Of a stretch of DNA of 64,000 nt, positions 32,425-42,959 are shown one piece after another. The notes under the pieces are model-generated. The model made no database searches and was not told the origin of the DNA. It saw only the letters and a program-made list of their open reading frames with translations. How positions within the stretch are numbered: position 1 is the first letter of the stretch; each line of letters begins with the position of its first letter. Both the position numbers and the translations under genes were made by a program. The stretch comes from Fodinicola acaciae (GTDB lineage Bacteria; Actinomycetota; Actinomycetes; Mycobacteriales; HKI-0501), in the NCBI RefSeq assembly GCF_010993745.1, contig NZ_WOTN01000004.1:372001-436000 (forward strand), written 5' to 3'.

Positions 32425-33282
32425 TCAGCTCTTCAGGCCGGAGGTCTTGATCGACTCGACCAGCCGGCGCTGCAGGATGAAGAACATGATCATCGTCGGC
32501 AGCGCGGTCAGCGTGGAGCCGGCCAGCAGGTAGGACCAGTTGGCGCCGCCACCGACGGTGACCTGGTCCTGCAGCAGCTGCAGGCCGACCTGCACGGTGA
32601 ACAGCTTGTCGTCGGCGATCACGATCAGCGGCCAGATGAACGCGTTCCAGTTGGCCAGGAAGAAGAAGACGGTCAGCGAGGCCAGGATCGGCCGGGACAG
32701 CGGCAGGATCAGGTGCCAGTAGACCCGCCAGTGACCGCAGCCGTCCACGATGGCCGCTTCCTCCAGCTCCTTCGGAATGGTGATGTAGTACTGGCGGAGC
32801 AGGAAGATGCCGAAGGCGTTGAACAGCGCCGGCACGATCAGGCCGGCGTAGTTGTTGAGCATGTGCAGCTCGCGGACGATCACGAACAGCGGGATCAGGA
32901 TCACCGGCGCGGTCACCAGCAGGGTCGAGAAGACCAGGACGAAAACCGTGTCCCTGCCCCGAAAACGCAGCCGTGCCAGCGCGTACGCGGCCATCGAGTG
33001 GAACAACAGCGCGACGACGGTGACGATCGCCGACACGAAGAAACTGTTGAGCATGTAACGCAGGAACGGCACCTGCGTGAAGATGAAGACGAAGTTGTCC
33101 AGGGTCGGATGCGCCGGCCAGAACGCGCCGGTGCTCGCCTCGGTCTGGGTCTTGAAGCCGCCGGTGAACAGCCAGAGCAACGGAAACAGCGCGAAGATCG
33201 CGACCAGCACGGCCACGACGAACTGAGCGACCGTGGCCGGACGCATCTTTCGGCGCGTACGCACCAATGTCTCAGTCGCCAT
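32425..33282 (-). CDS. CUT1 sugar ABC transporter permease (MalG-like)
   Basis: A 285-residue permease with six membrane helices and the EAA loop EEAAIVDGCGHWRVYWHLILPLSRP that contacts the ATPase. It is the second permease subunit of an oligosaccharide importer. Its start overlaps the end of the other permease gene by 11 bases. The operon has no ATPase gene, so a shared MsmK/UgpC-type ATPase elsewhere is likely. Last gene before the long hairpin. Confidence 0.92.
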   Translation of the reverse strand: MATETLVRTRRKMRPATVAQFVVAVLVAIFALFPLLWLFTGGFKTQTEASTGAFWPAHPTLDNFVFIFTQVPFLRYMLNSFFVSAIVTVVALLFHSMAAYALARLRFRGRDTVFVLVFSTLLVTAPVILIPLFVIVRELHMLNNYAGLIVPALFNAFGIFLLRQYYITIPKELEEAAIVDGCGHWRVYWHLILPLSRPILASLTVFFFLANWNAFIWPLIVIADDKLFTVQVGLQLLQDQVTVGGGANWSYLLAGSTLTALPTMIMFFILQRRLVESIKTSGLKS

Positions 33283-34222
33283 AGCTGAACCTCCCGCCTC
33301 GGGTGGTCAGGAAGATCGCGGTCGAGCAGATGAGCATGATGACCACCAGGAAAGTGCCGATCGCGGCGGCGTAACCGTATTCGCCGTACTGGAAGGCCTG
33401 TTGGTAGATGTAGAAGATCAGCACGTTGGTGCTGTTGGCCGGGCCACCTTTGGTGAGCACGTAGATCATGTCGAAGGCGCCGGTCAGCGCGGCCACCGTC
33501 GAGGTGAGCAATACGAAGAAGCTGGTCGGCTTGAGCAGCGGCCAGGTGATGTGCCGGAAGTTGGACCACGCGCTGGCGCCGTCGATCCGCGCCGCTTCGT
33601 AGTATTCCAGCGGGATGTCCTGCAGGCCGCCGAGCAGGATCACCATGTAGTAACCCATCTGGACCCAGATGGTCACCGCGATCGCGGTGCCCAGCGCCAG
33701 GTTGGGGTTGCCGAGCCAGGCCTGCGGCGGAATGCCGAACCAGCCGAGAAACTGGTTCACCACACCGACCTGCTCGTCGAGCATGAAGCGCCAGATCAGC
33801 GCCACGACCACGATGCTGATCGAGAACGGCAGGAAGTAGGCCGTACGGAAGAAACCGACACCGGGCAGTTTTTGCTTGACCAGCAAGGCAAGCAGCAGGC
33901 TGACCACAAAACCGCCGGGCACCAGCACGAAAACGTAGATGAGCGTCGTACGCAGGCTGGACATGAACACCGGGTCGGCGAAGATCCGCTGGTAGTTGCC
34001 GAAGCCGACGAAGTCGTACTGGCCGAAGCCGCTCACCTGGAACAGGCTGAGCACGAAGGACAGGATCATCGGGATGCCGACGAAGACGGTCAGGCCGATC
34101 ACGTCCGGCGCCAGGAACAGCGCGGCCGCCCAGCCTTCCCGCTGTTTCCGGCTGAGGCCGGGTTTTCCCTGCGTCGCGACGGTCTTGGTACGCGAAACGT
34201 GCGGGGCTACGCTTGTGGTCAC
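33272..34222 (-). CDS. CUT1 sugar ABC transporter permease (MalF-like)
   Basis: A 316-residue permease with six membrane helices after a cytosolic N-terminus; the EAA loop is YYEAARIDGASAWSNFRHITWPLLKP. Start GTG 34222 overlaps the stop of the binding-protein gene (GTGA). Together with the MalG-like partner it forms the channel for the sugar captured by the upstream binding protein. Confidence 0.92.
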   Translation of the reverse strand: MTTSVAPHVSRTKTVATQGKPGLSRKQREGWAAALFLAPDVIGLTVFVGIPMILSFVLSLFQVSGFGQYDFVGFGNYQRIFADPVFMSSLRTTLIYVFVLVPGGFVVSLLLALLVKQKLPGVGFFRTAYFLPFSISIVVVALIWRFMLDEQVGVVNQFLGWFGIPPQAWLGNPNLALGTAIAVTIWVQMGYYMVILLGGLQDIPLEYYEAARIDGASAWSNFRHITWPLLKPTSFFVLLTSTVAALTGAFDMIYVLTKGGPANSTNVLIFYIYQQAFQYGEYGYAAAIGTFLVVIMLICSTAIFLTTRGGRFSYGD

Positions 34223-35562
34223 AGGATTTTCGCCCCCTCGTACGACTTGAGGTACGCGTCGATGGACGCTGCCGCGATCTCGGCTTCGTCGGCCGCCTTG
34301 TGGCCGGCCAGCATGGTGTTCTGGATGGCGTCGGAGATCGCCTTGTAGATCACCGGCGGATAGCGCGGCTCACCGCGGGTGCCGGGATAGATGTCGTCCT
34401 TGAACTTCTTCATGACCGGCGAGCTGTAGCCGCCCCGGGCGGTGCCGAGGTCCAGCGCCGACTTTCGCGGCGAGATATCGCTTTTCGCGACCGTGCACCA
34501 GTCGGCGACCCGCTTGACCGAGTCGGGGCTCATCGAGCCGACCGCCTCCACGCAGAACTTCGCGGCCGCCTCCGGGTTGCGGCCGTTCTTGTTGGCGCAG
34601 AAGGCCCAACCGCCGGCGATGGTCGCGTAACGGCCGCCCGGCGGGGTCGGCAACCGGAAGATGCCGTATTTGGTTTTCGGCAGCCGCAGGCGAAAGTCCG
34701 AGACGTTCCAGATGCCGCTCTGCCACATCGCCGCCTGGCCCTTGTCCAGGCCGGCCGGCAGGTCGCCGGCGGCCACCGGTGTCCGCGGCGAGACGCCTCT
34801 GTTGACGCCGTCCTGGAACAGCTGCAGCGCCTGGATCGCCGCCTTGGAGTCGAAAACCGACTGGCCGTTGGGCCCGACCGCGTCACCGCCACCCTGCCAC
34901 ATCCACGGATACCAGGTGAAGTTCTGGTAGTAACCCTGCACCGGCTCGAAAACCATGCCGTAGCGCGATGGCGTCTGCAGTTTCTTGGCCAGCTCCAGCA
35001 GATCTTCCCAGGTCTTGGGCAGGTCGGCCTCGGACAGGTGCGCCTGCTCGAAAACCTTCTCGCTGTAGTAGATCGCCAGCGGCTCCTGCTCCATCGGCAG
35101 CGCGTACACCTTGCCGTCGGCCATCCTGGTGTCCAACGCACCGGGCAGATAGTCGGCGATCGCTTCCTTGGTCATGAACGGCGTGAGGTCCATCAGCACG
35201 CCGCCGTTGAGATAGCGCAGGAAATCGCCCGGACTGATCAGGAAGATGTCCGGTCCGCTGCCCGCCGCGAACGCCGTTTGCAGCTTGTTGGTGTTGGTGT
35301 AGTTGGGGATGAACACCGCCTGCACCTGCTGCTTGTTCTTCTTGTTCCAGTCGGCGATGTAGGTGTCGAACCAGCCGCCCTGGGCGATCGAGGTCGGCGT
35401 ACGCAGTGGGTTGGGGGTGTAGAAGTTCCAGAACTGCAGCGGCTCCGAGCTGGTCGCCGCGGACTTTCCGCAGCCGGCCAGCGCGGTCGCGCCGACGGCC
35501 GCGGCACCGACCGCGGTGGCGCCGGCCTTGAGCAGGCTGCGGCGAGAGATGCCGGTCGCCAT
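34219..35562 (-). CDS. CUT1 sugar-binding lipoprotein (Tat-exported)
   Basis: A 447-residue extracellular solute-binding protein. The signal has a twin-arginine SRRSLLKAG and a lipobox ending ALAGC (about residue 32), so it is probably a Tat-exported lipoprotein. The body has the usual family-1 binding-protein pattern (GPDIFLISPGDFLRYLNGG, EQEPLAIYYSEKVFEQA). With GH172 next door it should bind oligosaccharides rather than a monosaccharide. It is transcribed 16 bases after the GH172 gene. Confidence 0.9.
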   Translation of the reverse strand: MATGISRRSLLKAGATAVGAAAVGATALAGCGKSAATSSEPLQFWNFYTPNPLRTPTSIAQGGWFDTYIADWNKKNKQQVQAVFIPNYTNTNKLQTAFAAGSGPDIFLISPGDFLRYLNGGVLMDLTPFMTKEAIADYLPGALDTRMADGKVYALPMEQEPLAIYYSEKVFEQAHLSEADLPKTWEDLLELAKKLQTPSRYGMVFEPVQGYYQNFTWYPWMWQGGGDAVGPNGQSVFDSKAAIQALQLFQDGVNRGVSPRTPVAAGDLPAGLDKGQAAMWQSGIWNVSDFRLRLPKTKYGIFRLPTPPGGRYATIAGGWAFCANKNGRNPEAAAKFCVEAVGSMSPDSVKRVADWCTVAKSDISPRKSALDLGTARGGYSSPVMKKFKDDIYPGTRGEPRYPPVIYKAISDAIQNTMLAGHKAADEAEIAAASIDAYLKSYEGAKIL

Positions 35563-35578
35563 TTTCTGCCTCCTGCTT

Positions 35579-36652
<1,074 letters not shown>

Positions 36653-36710
36653 GGTGTGATTCCTTGTTAACCGAGGGTGAGCGAGTAAACGATTTCTCGT
36701 GACCTTAAGT

Positions 36711-36736
36711 CCGGCTTGTGACCCACGTCAAGCCGG
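36711..36736. promoter_or_regulatory. 8-bp inverted repeat between the two sugar operons
   Basis: CCGGCTTG and CAAGCCGG are separated by 10 bases. It lies 58 bases upstream of the GH172 start and may be a regulator site for that operon or the terminator of the preceding lactonase operon. Confidence 0.4.
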
Positions 36737-36770
36737 CGCCTGAACTGGCTATCGAGCTGTCCGGTTATCA

Positions 36771-36787
36771 CCAGAAATGTATTCTGG
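36771..36787. terminator. Short hairpin after the lactonase operon
   Basis: CCAGAA and TTCTGG form a perfect 6-bp stem with a 5-base loop ATGTA, 8 bases after the lactonase stop codon on the same strand. Confidence 0.35.
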
Positions 36788-36795
36788 CAACGCTG

Positions 36796-37638
36796 TCAGC
36801 CGAGCCGGTAGACACGTCTGGCGGTGGTATCCGACACCGCTTCGCGCTCGCCTGGAGTGAGGCCGGACAGCAGGTCGCGCGCGGTGTCGAGGACGCGCTC
36901 GTACGAGCCGGCCAGCGTGCAGACCGGCCAGTCGGAGCCGACCATCACCCGGTCGGGTCCGAAGGCGTCCAGGACGGTCTGCGCGTACGGCCGGAGGTCG
37001 TCGACCGTCCACCGCGACCAGTCGGCCTCGGTGACCAGGCCGGACAGCTTGCAGGTGACGTTGTGGCAGGCCGCCAGGCGGCGTACCAGCGTCGTCCACG
37101 GCTCCAGCTCACCTGCCGCGACCGGCGGCTTGGAGCAGTGGTCGAGGACGAACGGCACGTCGGCCAGCTCGGTCGCCGTCTCGATGGCGGCTTCGAGCTG
37201 GTGCGGCAGCGTCAGCAGCTCGTACACCAGGCCGGCGTCGCCGACCGCGCGCAGGCCGCGGCGTACGTCGTCGCGGCACAGCCAGCGCGGATCGGGTTCA
37301 CCCTGCACCTGGTGCCGGATGCCGCGCAGAAAGCCGCCTCCGCGGCCCGCTCGCAGCTCGGCGAGGCGCTCGGCGACCGATTCGCCGGTCAGGTCGACCC
37401 AACCGGTCACAGCGCCGATGAGCGGCTCGTTCTCGGCGATGGCCAGCAGCTCCGGCGTCTCCTCGGCGACCGTGACGGTCTGTACGACGACCGTCGTGTC
37501 GACACCCGCCGCCTCGGCCAGCGGCCGAAGATCGTCGACGGTGAAACTCCGCCGGATCGGCGCCATCGCCTCACCGGTGATCCAGTCCTGGTCGCGTACG
37601 TCCAGGTCCCACAGGTGGTGATGCGCGTCCACCGTCAT
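36796..37638 (-). CDS. Amidohydrolase-type sugar lactonase (L-fuconolactonase-like)
   Basis: A 280-residue metal-dependent hydrolase of the COG3618 group, to which L-fucono-1,5-lactonase belongs. The metal site starts with MTVDAHHHLWD (HxH), continues with FVLDHCSKPP and ends with VMVGSDWPV (Asp). It should open a sugar lactone to the acid. ATG 37638 shares its A with the TGA of the permease, so it is coupled to the CUT2 importer. It supplies the second step of the oxidative L-fucose/D-arabinose route. Confidence 0.85.
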   Translation of the reverse strand: MTVDAHHHLWDLDVRDQDWITGEAMAPIRRSFTVDDLRPLAEAAGVDTTVVVQTVTVAEETPELLAIAENEPLIGAVTGWVDLTGESVAERLAELRAGRGGGFLRGIRHQVQGEPDPRWLCRDDVRRGLRAVGDAGLVYELLTLPHQLEAAIETATELADVPFVLDHCSKPPVAAGELEPWTTLVRRLAACHNVTCKLSGLVTEADWSRWTVDDLRPYAQTVLDAFGPDRVMVGSDWPVCTLAGSYERVLDTARDLLSGLTPGEREAVSDTTARRVYRLG

Positions 37639-38627
37639 CAGTTCTGCGACTTTCCACTCGTCAGTCGTGCGAGGACGAGCGCGATCAGGATGATGACGCC
37701 GTAGATGGCCTGGTTCCACTGCGCGGAGACACCGGCGAGCACCAGGATGTTCTGGATCAGGCCGAGGACGATCACGCCGCACAGCGCGCCGAAAAGGGTG
37801 CCACGGCCGCCGTCGAGGCTGATGCCGCCGATGACCGCCGCCGCGAACACGGTGAAGATCATCCCGGAGCCCTGGTTGGCGGCGACCGAGCCGAGCCGGC
37901 CGGCGAGCATCAGACCGGCAAGTGCGGCAAGGAAACTCGCGACGACGAACGCGCCGAGCAGCACGCGGTCGGCGCGGATGCCGGCCGCACGAGCGGCGTC
38001 GACGTTTCCGCCGACGGCGTACAAAGAGCGTCCGCCGCGGAAGAATCCGAGCGTGATCATGCCGATGGCGAAGATGACCGCGCAGATCCAGATCGACGCG
38101 GGCATCCAGAGCCAGCTCGCCGAGCCGAGATAGAAAAACTCCGGCGGAGCGTTGAAAAGGCTTTTGCCGCCAGTGAAACCGATGACGCCACCACGCAGCA
38201 CGATCAGCATGCCAAGCGTCACGATGAACGCGTTGAGGCCACCGCGTACGACCAGGAGACCGTTGAGCAGTCCGACCAGCACGCCGACCAACAGGCAGAT
38301 CGGAATGGTCCAGATGCCCGGCAGTCCGAGATAGGTCGCCACCAGCAGGCCAAGCGCTGGTGCGAGGCCGATGGTCGACTCCAGCGACAGGTCGAACCGG
38401 CCGGCGATCAGCACGAGCGCTTCGGCCAGTACGAGCAACGAAAGCTCGGTCTGCTGCTGGAGGACGTTGATCAGGTTTTCCGGTGTCAGAAAGGTCGATG
38501 GCGACACGAGGACGCCGACGATCATCAGCACGAGAATGGCCGGCAGCAGTGCCAGGTCGCGCAACCGGCTGACCAACAGCGAGTTGGTCGCCCCGCGGAC
38601 CGGCGCCTGTTTAGCCAATGACGTCAC
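37638..38627 (-). CDS. CUT2 (ribose-type) sugar ABC permease
   Basis: A 329-residue permease with about ten membrane helices and family landmarks LVLIAGRFDLSLESTIGL and GSGMIFTVFAAAVIGGISLDGGRG. It transports monosaccharides. GTG 38627 has a GGAGGGGG ribosome site 3-6 bases upstream and overlaps the ATPase gene by 17 bases. It works with the ATPase and binding protein encoded upstream. Confidence 0.9.
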   Translation of the reverse strand: MTSLAKQAPVRGATNSLLVSRLRDLALLPAILVLMIVGVLVSPSTFLTPENLINVLQQQTELSLLVLAEALVLIAGRFDLSLESTIGLAPALGLLVATYLGLPGIWTIPICLLVGVLVGLLNGLLVVRGGLNAFIVTLGMLIVLRGGVIGFTGGKSLFNAPPEFFYLGSASWLWMPASIWICAVIFAIGMITLGFFRGGRSLYAVGGNVDAARAAGIRADRVLLGAFVVASFLAALAGLMLAGRLGSVAANQGSGMIFTVFAAAVIGGISLDGGRGTLFGALCGVIVLGLIQNILVLAGVSAQWNQAIYGVIILIALVLARLTSGKSQN

Positions 38628-40125
38628 TGACCCCCTCCATCCCGGCCACCAGGTCGGCGTCCTGCCAACCGCGTGCACGCTCGTCGGTGACCCGGCCGGC
38701 GAACATCACCAGCACCCGGTCGCAGCCGCGCAGGTCGTCCAGCTCGTCGGAAACGATCACGGCCGCTTTCCCAGCGGCTGCCGCGTCGTCGACCGCGGCG
38801 AGCAGAGTCTCCTTTGCGCGTACGTCCACCCCGGCCGTCGGCCCGATCAGCACGAGCACCTCGGGCTCGCTGGCCAGCGCCCGCGCCATCACGACTTTCT
38901 GTTGGTTGCCGCCGGAAAGACCGGTCAGCGGCAGGCCGACCGACGGCGTCTTGATGTCCAGCGACTCGATGGCCTGCCGCGCATGCTCCGCACGCGCTTT
39001 CGGCGAGACGAACCCGGCCGAGCCGAGCCGGTCCCAGATCGTCATCGTCACGTTTTCGGCCACCGACATGCCTGGCACGAAGCCGGTCGCACGCCTGTCC
39101 TCCGGCACGAAGCCGATGCCGGCCTTCAACGCGGCCGGCACGCTGCCGGGACGTACGCGTTTTCCGGCGGCTTCAACGGAACCGCCGGTCGGCGCCCGCA
39201 TGCCGGCCAGCGTTTCGGCCAGCTGGACGGCACCGCTGCCGGCCGCGCCGGCGATGCCGACGATTTCGCCTGGCGCGACGTCGAAAGACACGTCCGCGTA
39301 CGAGCCGGTCAGGCTCAGGTTTCGGACGGCCAGCGCCTTCGCGCCGGTTTTCCTTGCCGTTACGGCCGTACGCTCACCACGCAGGTGACCGGCACGCGAC
39401 GCGTCCGGACCGGTCATCGCGGCGACCAACGCGTCGGTGTCCAGCTCGTCGACCGGCGCGGTGATGACGTGCCTGGCATCGCGCAACACGGTCACGCGTT
39501 GGCACAGCTGGTAAATCTCCTCCAGGTGATGCGAGATGTAGCAGAAGGTCACGCCGCGTTCCTGCAGGCCGCGGATCTTGCCGAAGAGCCGCGCGATGCC
39601 GGCGCCGTCCAGCTGCGCGGTCGGCTCGTCCATGATGACAAAGCGCGCGCCGTGGCTGAGCGCGCGAGCGACCTCGACCATCTGCCGTTGTTCCACGGTC
39701 AGATCCGCGGCCAGCTGGCCTGGCTTGACGTCCACGTCGTACGACTCGAGCAGCTCGGCGGCACGTTTTCGCAGCCGCGGCCAGGAAATCGGGCCGTGGC
39801 CACTTTGCCTGTTGAGAAACAGGTTTTCCGCCACGCTGAGCGTGTTGATGATGGTCGAGTGCTGATAGACGCAGGCGACCCGGCGCCGCCAGCCGTCCCG
39901 GTCGGTCAGGCTCGGCGCCGGTTCTCCGTTGAACAGCACGGATCCGGCGTCCGCACCGGTCAGGCCGGTGAGCAGCGAGACCAGCGTGGACTTGCCGGCT
40001 CCGTTGCGGCCGACCAGGGCATGCGTCTCGCCGGTCGCGATGGACATCGACACGTCGTCCAGCGCGACCGTCGTACCGAAGCGCTTGGTGAGACCGCGCG
40101 CCTCGGCGATTATTGGTTGGCCCAC
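38611..40125 (-). CDS. CUT2 sugar ABC ATPase (RbsA/MglA-like, two ABC domains)
   Basis: A 504-residue protein with two ATP-binding domains. The first has Walker A GRNGAGKST and the degenerate signature LTVEQRQMVEVARAL; the second has the degenerate Walker A GAAGSGAVQ typical of this subfamily and the intact signature LSGGNQQKVVMARAL. GTG 40125 is the only plausible start and overlaps the binding-protein gene by 16 bases. It powers import of a monosaccharide. Confidence 0.92.
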   Translation of the reverse strand: MGQPIIAEARGLTKRFGTTVALDDVSMSIATGETHALVGRNGAGKSTLVSLLTGLTGADAGSVLFNGEPAPSLTDRDGWRRRVACVYQHSTIINTLSVAENLFLNRQSGHGPISWPRLRKRAAELLESYDVDVKPGQLAADLTVEQRQMVEVARALSHGARFVIMDEPTAQLDGAGIARLFGKIRGLQERGVTFCYISHHLEEIYQLCQRVTVLRDARHVITAPVDELDTDALVAAMTGPDASRAGHLRGERTAVTARKTGAKALAVRNLSLTGSYADVSFDVAPGEIVGIAGAAGSGAVQLAETLAGMRAPTGGSVEAAGKRVRPGSVPAALKAGIGFVPEDRRATGFVPGMSVAENVTMTIWDRLGSAGFVSPKARAEHARQAIESLDIKTPSVGLPLTGLSGGNQQKVVMARALASEPEVLVLIGPTAGVDVRAKETLLAAVDDAAAAGKAAVIVSDELDDLRGCDRVLVMFAGRVTDERARGWQDADLVAGMEGVSDVIG

Positions 40126-41150
40126 AGGCTCTTGTCCGTCGCGGCGACCGACTGGTAGGCGCCGATCTTCTCCGGCTTCACGGTCACCAGCGGCGCCGGC
40201 AGCTGGTCTTCCAGGCCGTTGGGCAGCTGGATGATGGTCGAGCCGTGATCGGTCGGCCCGGGCTTGAAAGTCTTGCCGGCAAGCGCGGCTTTCGCATAGA
40301 ACAGGCCGTAATACGCGTACGTGTCGGCCGGTTGCGAGACGGTGGCGTCGATGTCGCCGCTCTGGATGCCGGTCAGCTCCTGTTTGATGCCGTCGTTGGA
40401 GACGATCTGGATGTGGCCAGGCGTGCCGGCCTTCTTCAGCAGGCCTTTCTGTTTGAGCAAAGCGATCGTCGGTGCGAGGAAGACACCGCCGGCCTGCATG
40501 TAGATGCCCTGGATGTTGTTGTTGGTCTGGCTCAACACGGTCTGCAGGCCGGCGGAGGCCTTGTCGGCCTTCCACTCGGTCGGCACCGCGTGCACCACGA
40601 TCTTCGGATATTTGGCCTTCATGCAGCTGGCGAAGGCCTCCGACCGGTCACGGCCGTTGATGGAGGCCAGATCCCCCTGGAACTCCACGACGTTTCCGGC
40701 TCCGTGCAGCTTCTCGCCGAGATAGCTGCAGGCCTTTTCGCCGTATGCCTTGTTGTCGGCGCGTACGACCATGAAGACCTTGCCGGCGTCCGGCCGGGTG
40801 TCCACCGAGACGACCGGGATCTTCTTGGTGTCCAGCTGGTCCAAAGTGGACTTGATCGCGCCGGTGTCCTGCGGTGCCATCACGATCGCCTTGGCGCCGC
40901 GAGTGACCAGCGACTGCACGTTGGCGACCAGCGTGCCGATGTCGTTGTTGGAGTTGGTCGGCGGCAACAGTGTCACGCCGAGGCTGGATGCCTTCGCCGG
41001 CACGAAAGTGTTGTATGAGTTCCAGAAGTCGGAGTCCGATCGCGGGAAGTCGACGCCGATCTTCGCGCCACCGGCTCCGGACACGCCGCCACAACCGGTC
41101 AAGGCCAACGCCGTCACGGCGAGAAGGGTGACGACCCGCGATCGCTTCAT
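40110..41150 (-). CDS. CUT2 sugar-binding lipoprotein
   Basis: A 346-residue periplasmic-binding-protein type 4 member with a lipoprotein signal ending ALTGCGG (lipobox LTGC). The fold landmarks are IGVDFPRSDSDFWNSY, QSLVTRGAKAIVMAPQDTGAI and VSNDGIKQELTGIQSGDIDATVSQ. GGTGAGG precedes the ATG. It is the first gene of the importer-lactonase operon and has a CCTATAGG operator 21-34 bases upstream. Ligand is inferred to be L-fucose, D-arabinose or a related sugar. Confidence 0.9.
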   Translation of the reverse strand: MKRSRVVTLLAVTALALTGCGGVSGAGGAKIGVDFPRSDSDFWNSYNTFVPAKASSLGVTLLPPTNSNNDIGTLVANVQSLVTRGAKAIVMAPQDTGAIKSTLDQLDTKKIPVVSVDTRPDAGKVFMVVRADNKAYGEKACSYLGEKLHGAGNVVEFQGDLASINGRDRSEAFASCMKAKYPKIVVHAVPTEWKADKASAGLQTVLSQTNNNIQGIYMQAGGVFLAPTIALLKQKGLLKKAGTPGHIQIVSNDGIKQELTGIQSGDIDATVSQPADTYAYYGLFYAKAALAGKTFKPGPTDHGSTIIQLPNGLEDQLPAPLVTVKPEKIGAYQSVAATDKSLWANQ

Positions 41151-41170
41151 CGAGACCTCACCTAACCGAA

Positions 41171-41184
41171 GATCCTATAGGGTC
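41171..41184. promoter_or_regulatory. GntR-type operator, copy 1
   Basis: GATCCTATAGGGTC contains the palindromic core TCCTATAGG also seen at 42960. It lies between the aldo/keto reductase and the sugar-binding protein gene, 21 bases before the latter, and probably controls the importer operon through the GntR regulator at 42255. Confidence 0.55.
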
Positions 41185-41215
41185 GCTTCATCTTTCTGGT
41201 TGGCCGCTGGACCTG

Positions 41216-42199
41216 TCAAGACGGCTTGTGGGTTTCGTCGAGCAAACCCTCGGCGACCAGCTCGCTCCACAGCTCCGCCGGCACCTCCTGACCGTACATT
41301 TCGACACCATCGATCACCTCGGCCGCACTGCGCGCACCGAGCAATATCGTCGCCACTGCCGGATGAGAGGCGGCAAACCGCAATGCGGCAGCTTTTAGCG
41401 ATACACGATGGCGCGCGCAGACATCGCGCATCTTCAGGGCTTTGTCCACGATCGGCCGCGGAGCCACCCCGTAGTTGTAGAGCGCCTGGCCTTCCGGATC
41501 GGCGAGCACGCCGGAGTTGAAGACACCGCCGATCACCACGCTGACGCCGCGCTCGACGCAGGCCGGCAGCAGGTCGGCGGCACCGCTTTGGTCCAGCAGC
41601 GTCCAGCGACCGGCCAGCAGGACAGCGTCGATATCGGTCTCGCGGACGAACCGCGTCGGAATCCGCGACTGGTTCATGCCGACCCCGATCGCGCCGACGA
41701 CCCCCTGCTCGCGCAGCTCGTGCACGCGCGCGTACGCGCTGGTCAGCGCCTCCTCCTCGTGGTCGTCCGGATCGTGAAGGTAGACGATGTCGACCCGGTC
41801 GAGGCCAAGCCGCGCCAGGCTCTCCTCCAGGGAGCGCGAGATGCCGTCGGCGGAGAAGTCGAACTCCAGGTCGGCCGGCTCCGCGTCGGCGAAGATGCCT
41901 TTGGAGCCGCCTTCGCGCGGATGCACCAGCCGGCCGGCTTTCGTGGACAGCACGTACGATCCGCGGTCGATGCCGGCCAGCGCGACCCCGAGCCGCCGTT
42001 CGGACACTCCATGACCGTACTGAGGTGCGGTGTCCAGATAGCCGATGCCGGCGGACAATGCGGTGGAGACGACCGCACGAGCCTCGTCGTCGGCGACATG
42101 ACTGTAAAGGCCGCCGAGCGCGGCACAGCCGAGGCCCAGAGCGGTCACCGAAACGCCGCTGTGGCCAAGGTTGCGGCGCTCGCTGGCGAGATAGGTCAT
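41216..42199 (-). CDS. Aldo/keto reductase, L-fucose/D-arabinose 1-dehydrogenase type
   Basis: A 327-residue NAD(P)-dependent aldo/keto reductase. The tetrad is visible: Asp and Tyr in YLDTAPQYGHG, Lys in LSTKAGR and His in VYLHDPDD. It resembles the D-threo-aldose (L-fucose) 1-dehydrogenase group, which oxidises L-fucose and D-arabinose to lactones. A neighbouring lactonase and fuconate-type dehydratase support this. ATG 42199 is divergent from the GntR gene, 55 bases apart. Confidence 0.85.
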   Translation of the reverse strand: MTYLASERRNLGHSGVSVTALGLGCAALGGLYSHVADDEARAVVSTALSAGIGYLDTAPQYGHGVSERRLGVALAGIDRGSYVLSTKAGRLVHPREGGSKGIFADAEPADLEFDFSADGISRSLEESLARLGLDRVDIVYLHDPDDHEEEALTSAYARVHELREQGVVGAIGVGMNQSRIPTRFVRETDIDAVLLAGRWTLLDQSGAADLLPACVERGVSVVIGGVFNSGVLADPEGQALYNYGVAPRPIVDKALKMRDVCARHRVSLKAAALRFAASHPAVATILLGARSAAEVIDGVEMYGQEVPAELWSELVAEGLLDETHKPS

Positions 42200-42205
42200 G
42201 CTGAT

Positions 42206-42229
42206 CTCATTTCCTACATCGAATAGGCT
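42206..42229. promoter_or_regulatory. Possible weak GntR site between AKR and gntR
   Basis: TTTCCTA and ATAGG occur here separated by six bases, echoing the half-sites of the TTTCCTATAGGAAA operator but with a wider spacing. Its position in the shared promoter of the reductase and regulator genes is suggestive only. Confidence 0.25.
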
Positions 42230-42254
42230 GGATCTTTTCAGAAGGGGGTCGGTC

Positions 42255-42947
42255 ATGGCATCCGTCCCGGTGGATCGGCCCGCGGTGCGGTTGCCGCAGC
42301 GCAACGTGCTCTCCGACGACGTGTACGAGTCGGTGAAAGCGCTGATCATGGACCATGTCGTCGAGCCTGGCGCGCGGATGTCCATCGACGGCCTGGCGCG
42401 CGATCTGCAGGTCTCGCCGACACCGCTGCGCGAAGCGCTGGCGCGGCTGGAGTCCGACGGACTCGTGGTGAAGCAGCCGCTGCGCGGCTATCGCTCGACG
42501 CCACTGCTGACCACCGAGGAGCTGACCGCGCTCTATGACTTCCGGCTGCTGATCGAGCCGTGGGCCGCGGCGCAGGCGGCCGCACGAATCGACGACGCCG
42601 GCTCGGCGGCGCTGCAGGAGGAGATGGAGACCGGCGCACACGTGCCGGAGGGTGGCGACTACGAGACGTTCAAGTCGCTGACCCTGCACGACACCCGCTT
42701 CCACGACCTGGTCGCGCGGCTGTCCGGCAACGAGCCGCTGCGGCTCGCCCTGGAGCGCACCCACTGCCACCTGCACACCTTCCGGCTCTATTACTCCAGC
42801 GGCATCGGCTCGCAGGCGGTCGCCGAGCACCGCGCGGTGGTGAAGGCGATCGCCGGCGGCCGGCCGGAAGCGGCCGAGAAGGCCATGCGGCGCCACCTGG
42901 AGAAGGCGCTGCGCCGGCTCGTGGTGGCGACCACCGACGGCGAATAG
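42255..42947 (+). CDS. GntR/FCD-family transcriptional regulator of the sugar island
   Basis: A 230-residue regulator with an N-terminal GntR winged helix (VYESVKALIMDHVVEPGARMSIDGLARDLQVSPTPLREALARLESDGLV is the domain, residues about 22-70) and a C-terminal FCD domain with metal-binding histidines in HDTRFHDLV, EHRAVV and RHLEKAL. A run of five G residues lies 6 bases before the ATG. Its central place, and CCTATAGG sites before both neighbouring operons, make it the likely local repressor, released by a pathway sugar acid. Confidence 0.9.
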   Translation: MASVPVDRPAVRLPQRNVLSDDVYESVKALIMDHVVEPGARMSIDGLARDLQVSPTPLREALARLESDGLVVKQPLRGYRSTPLLTTEELTALYDFRLLIEPWAAAQAAARIDDAGSAALQEEMETGAHVPEGGDYETFKSLTLHDTRFHDLVARLSGNEPLRLALERTHCHLHTFRLYYSSGIGSQAVAEHRAVVKAIAGGRPEAAEKAMRRHLEKALRRLVVATTDGE

Positions 42948-42959
42948 CGTCACAGGAAG

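Noticed and set aside
36714-37704. Plus-strand frame opposite the lactonase
   Set aside because: No recognisable domain; the opposing lactonase has full metal-binding motifs.
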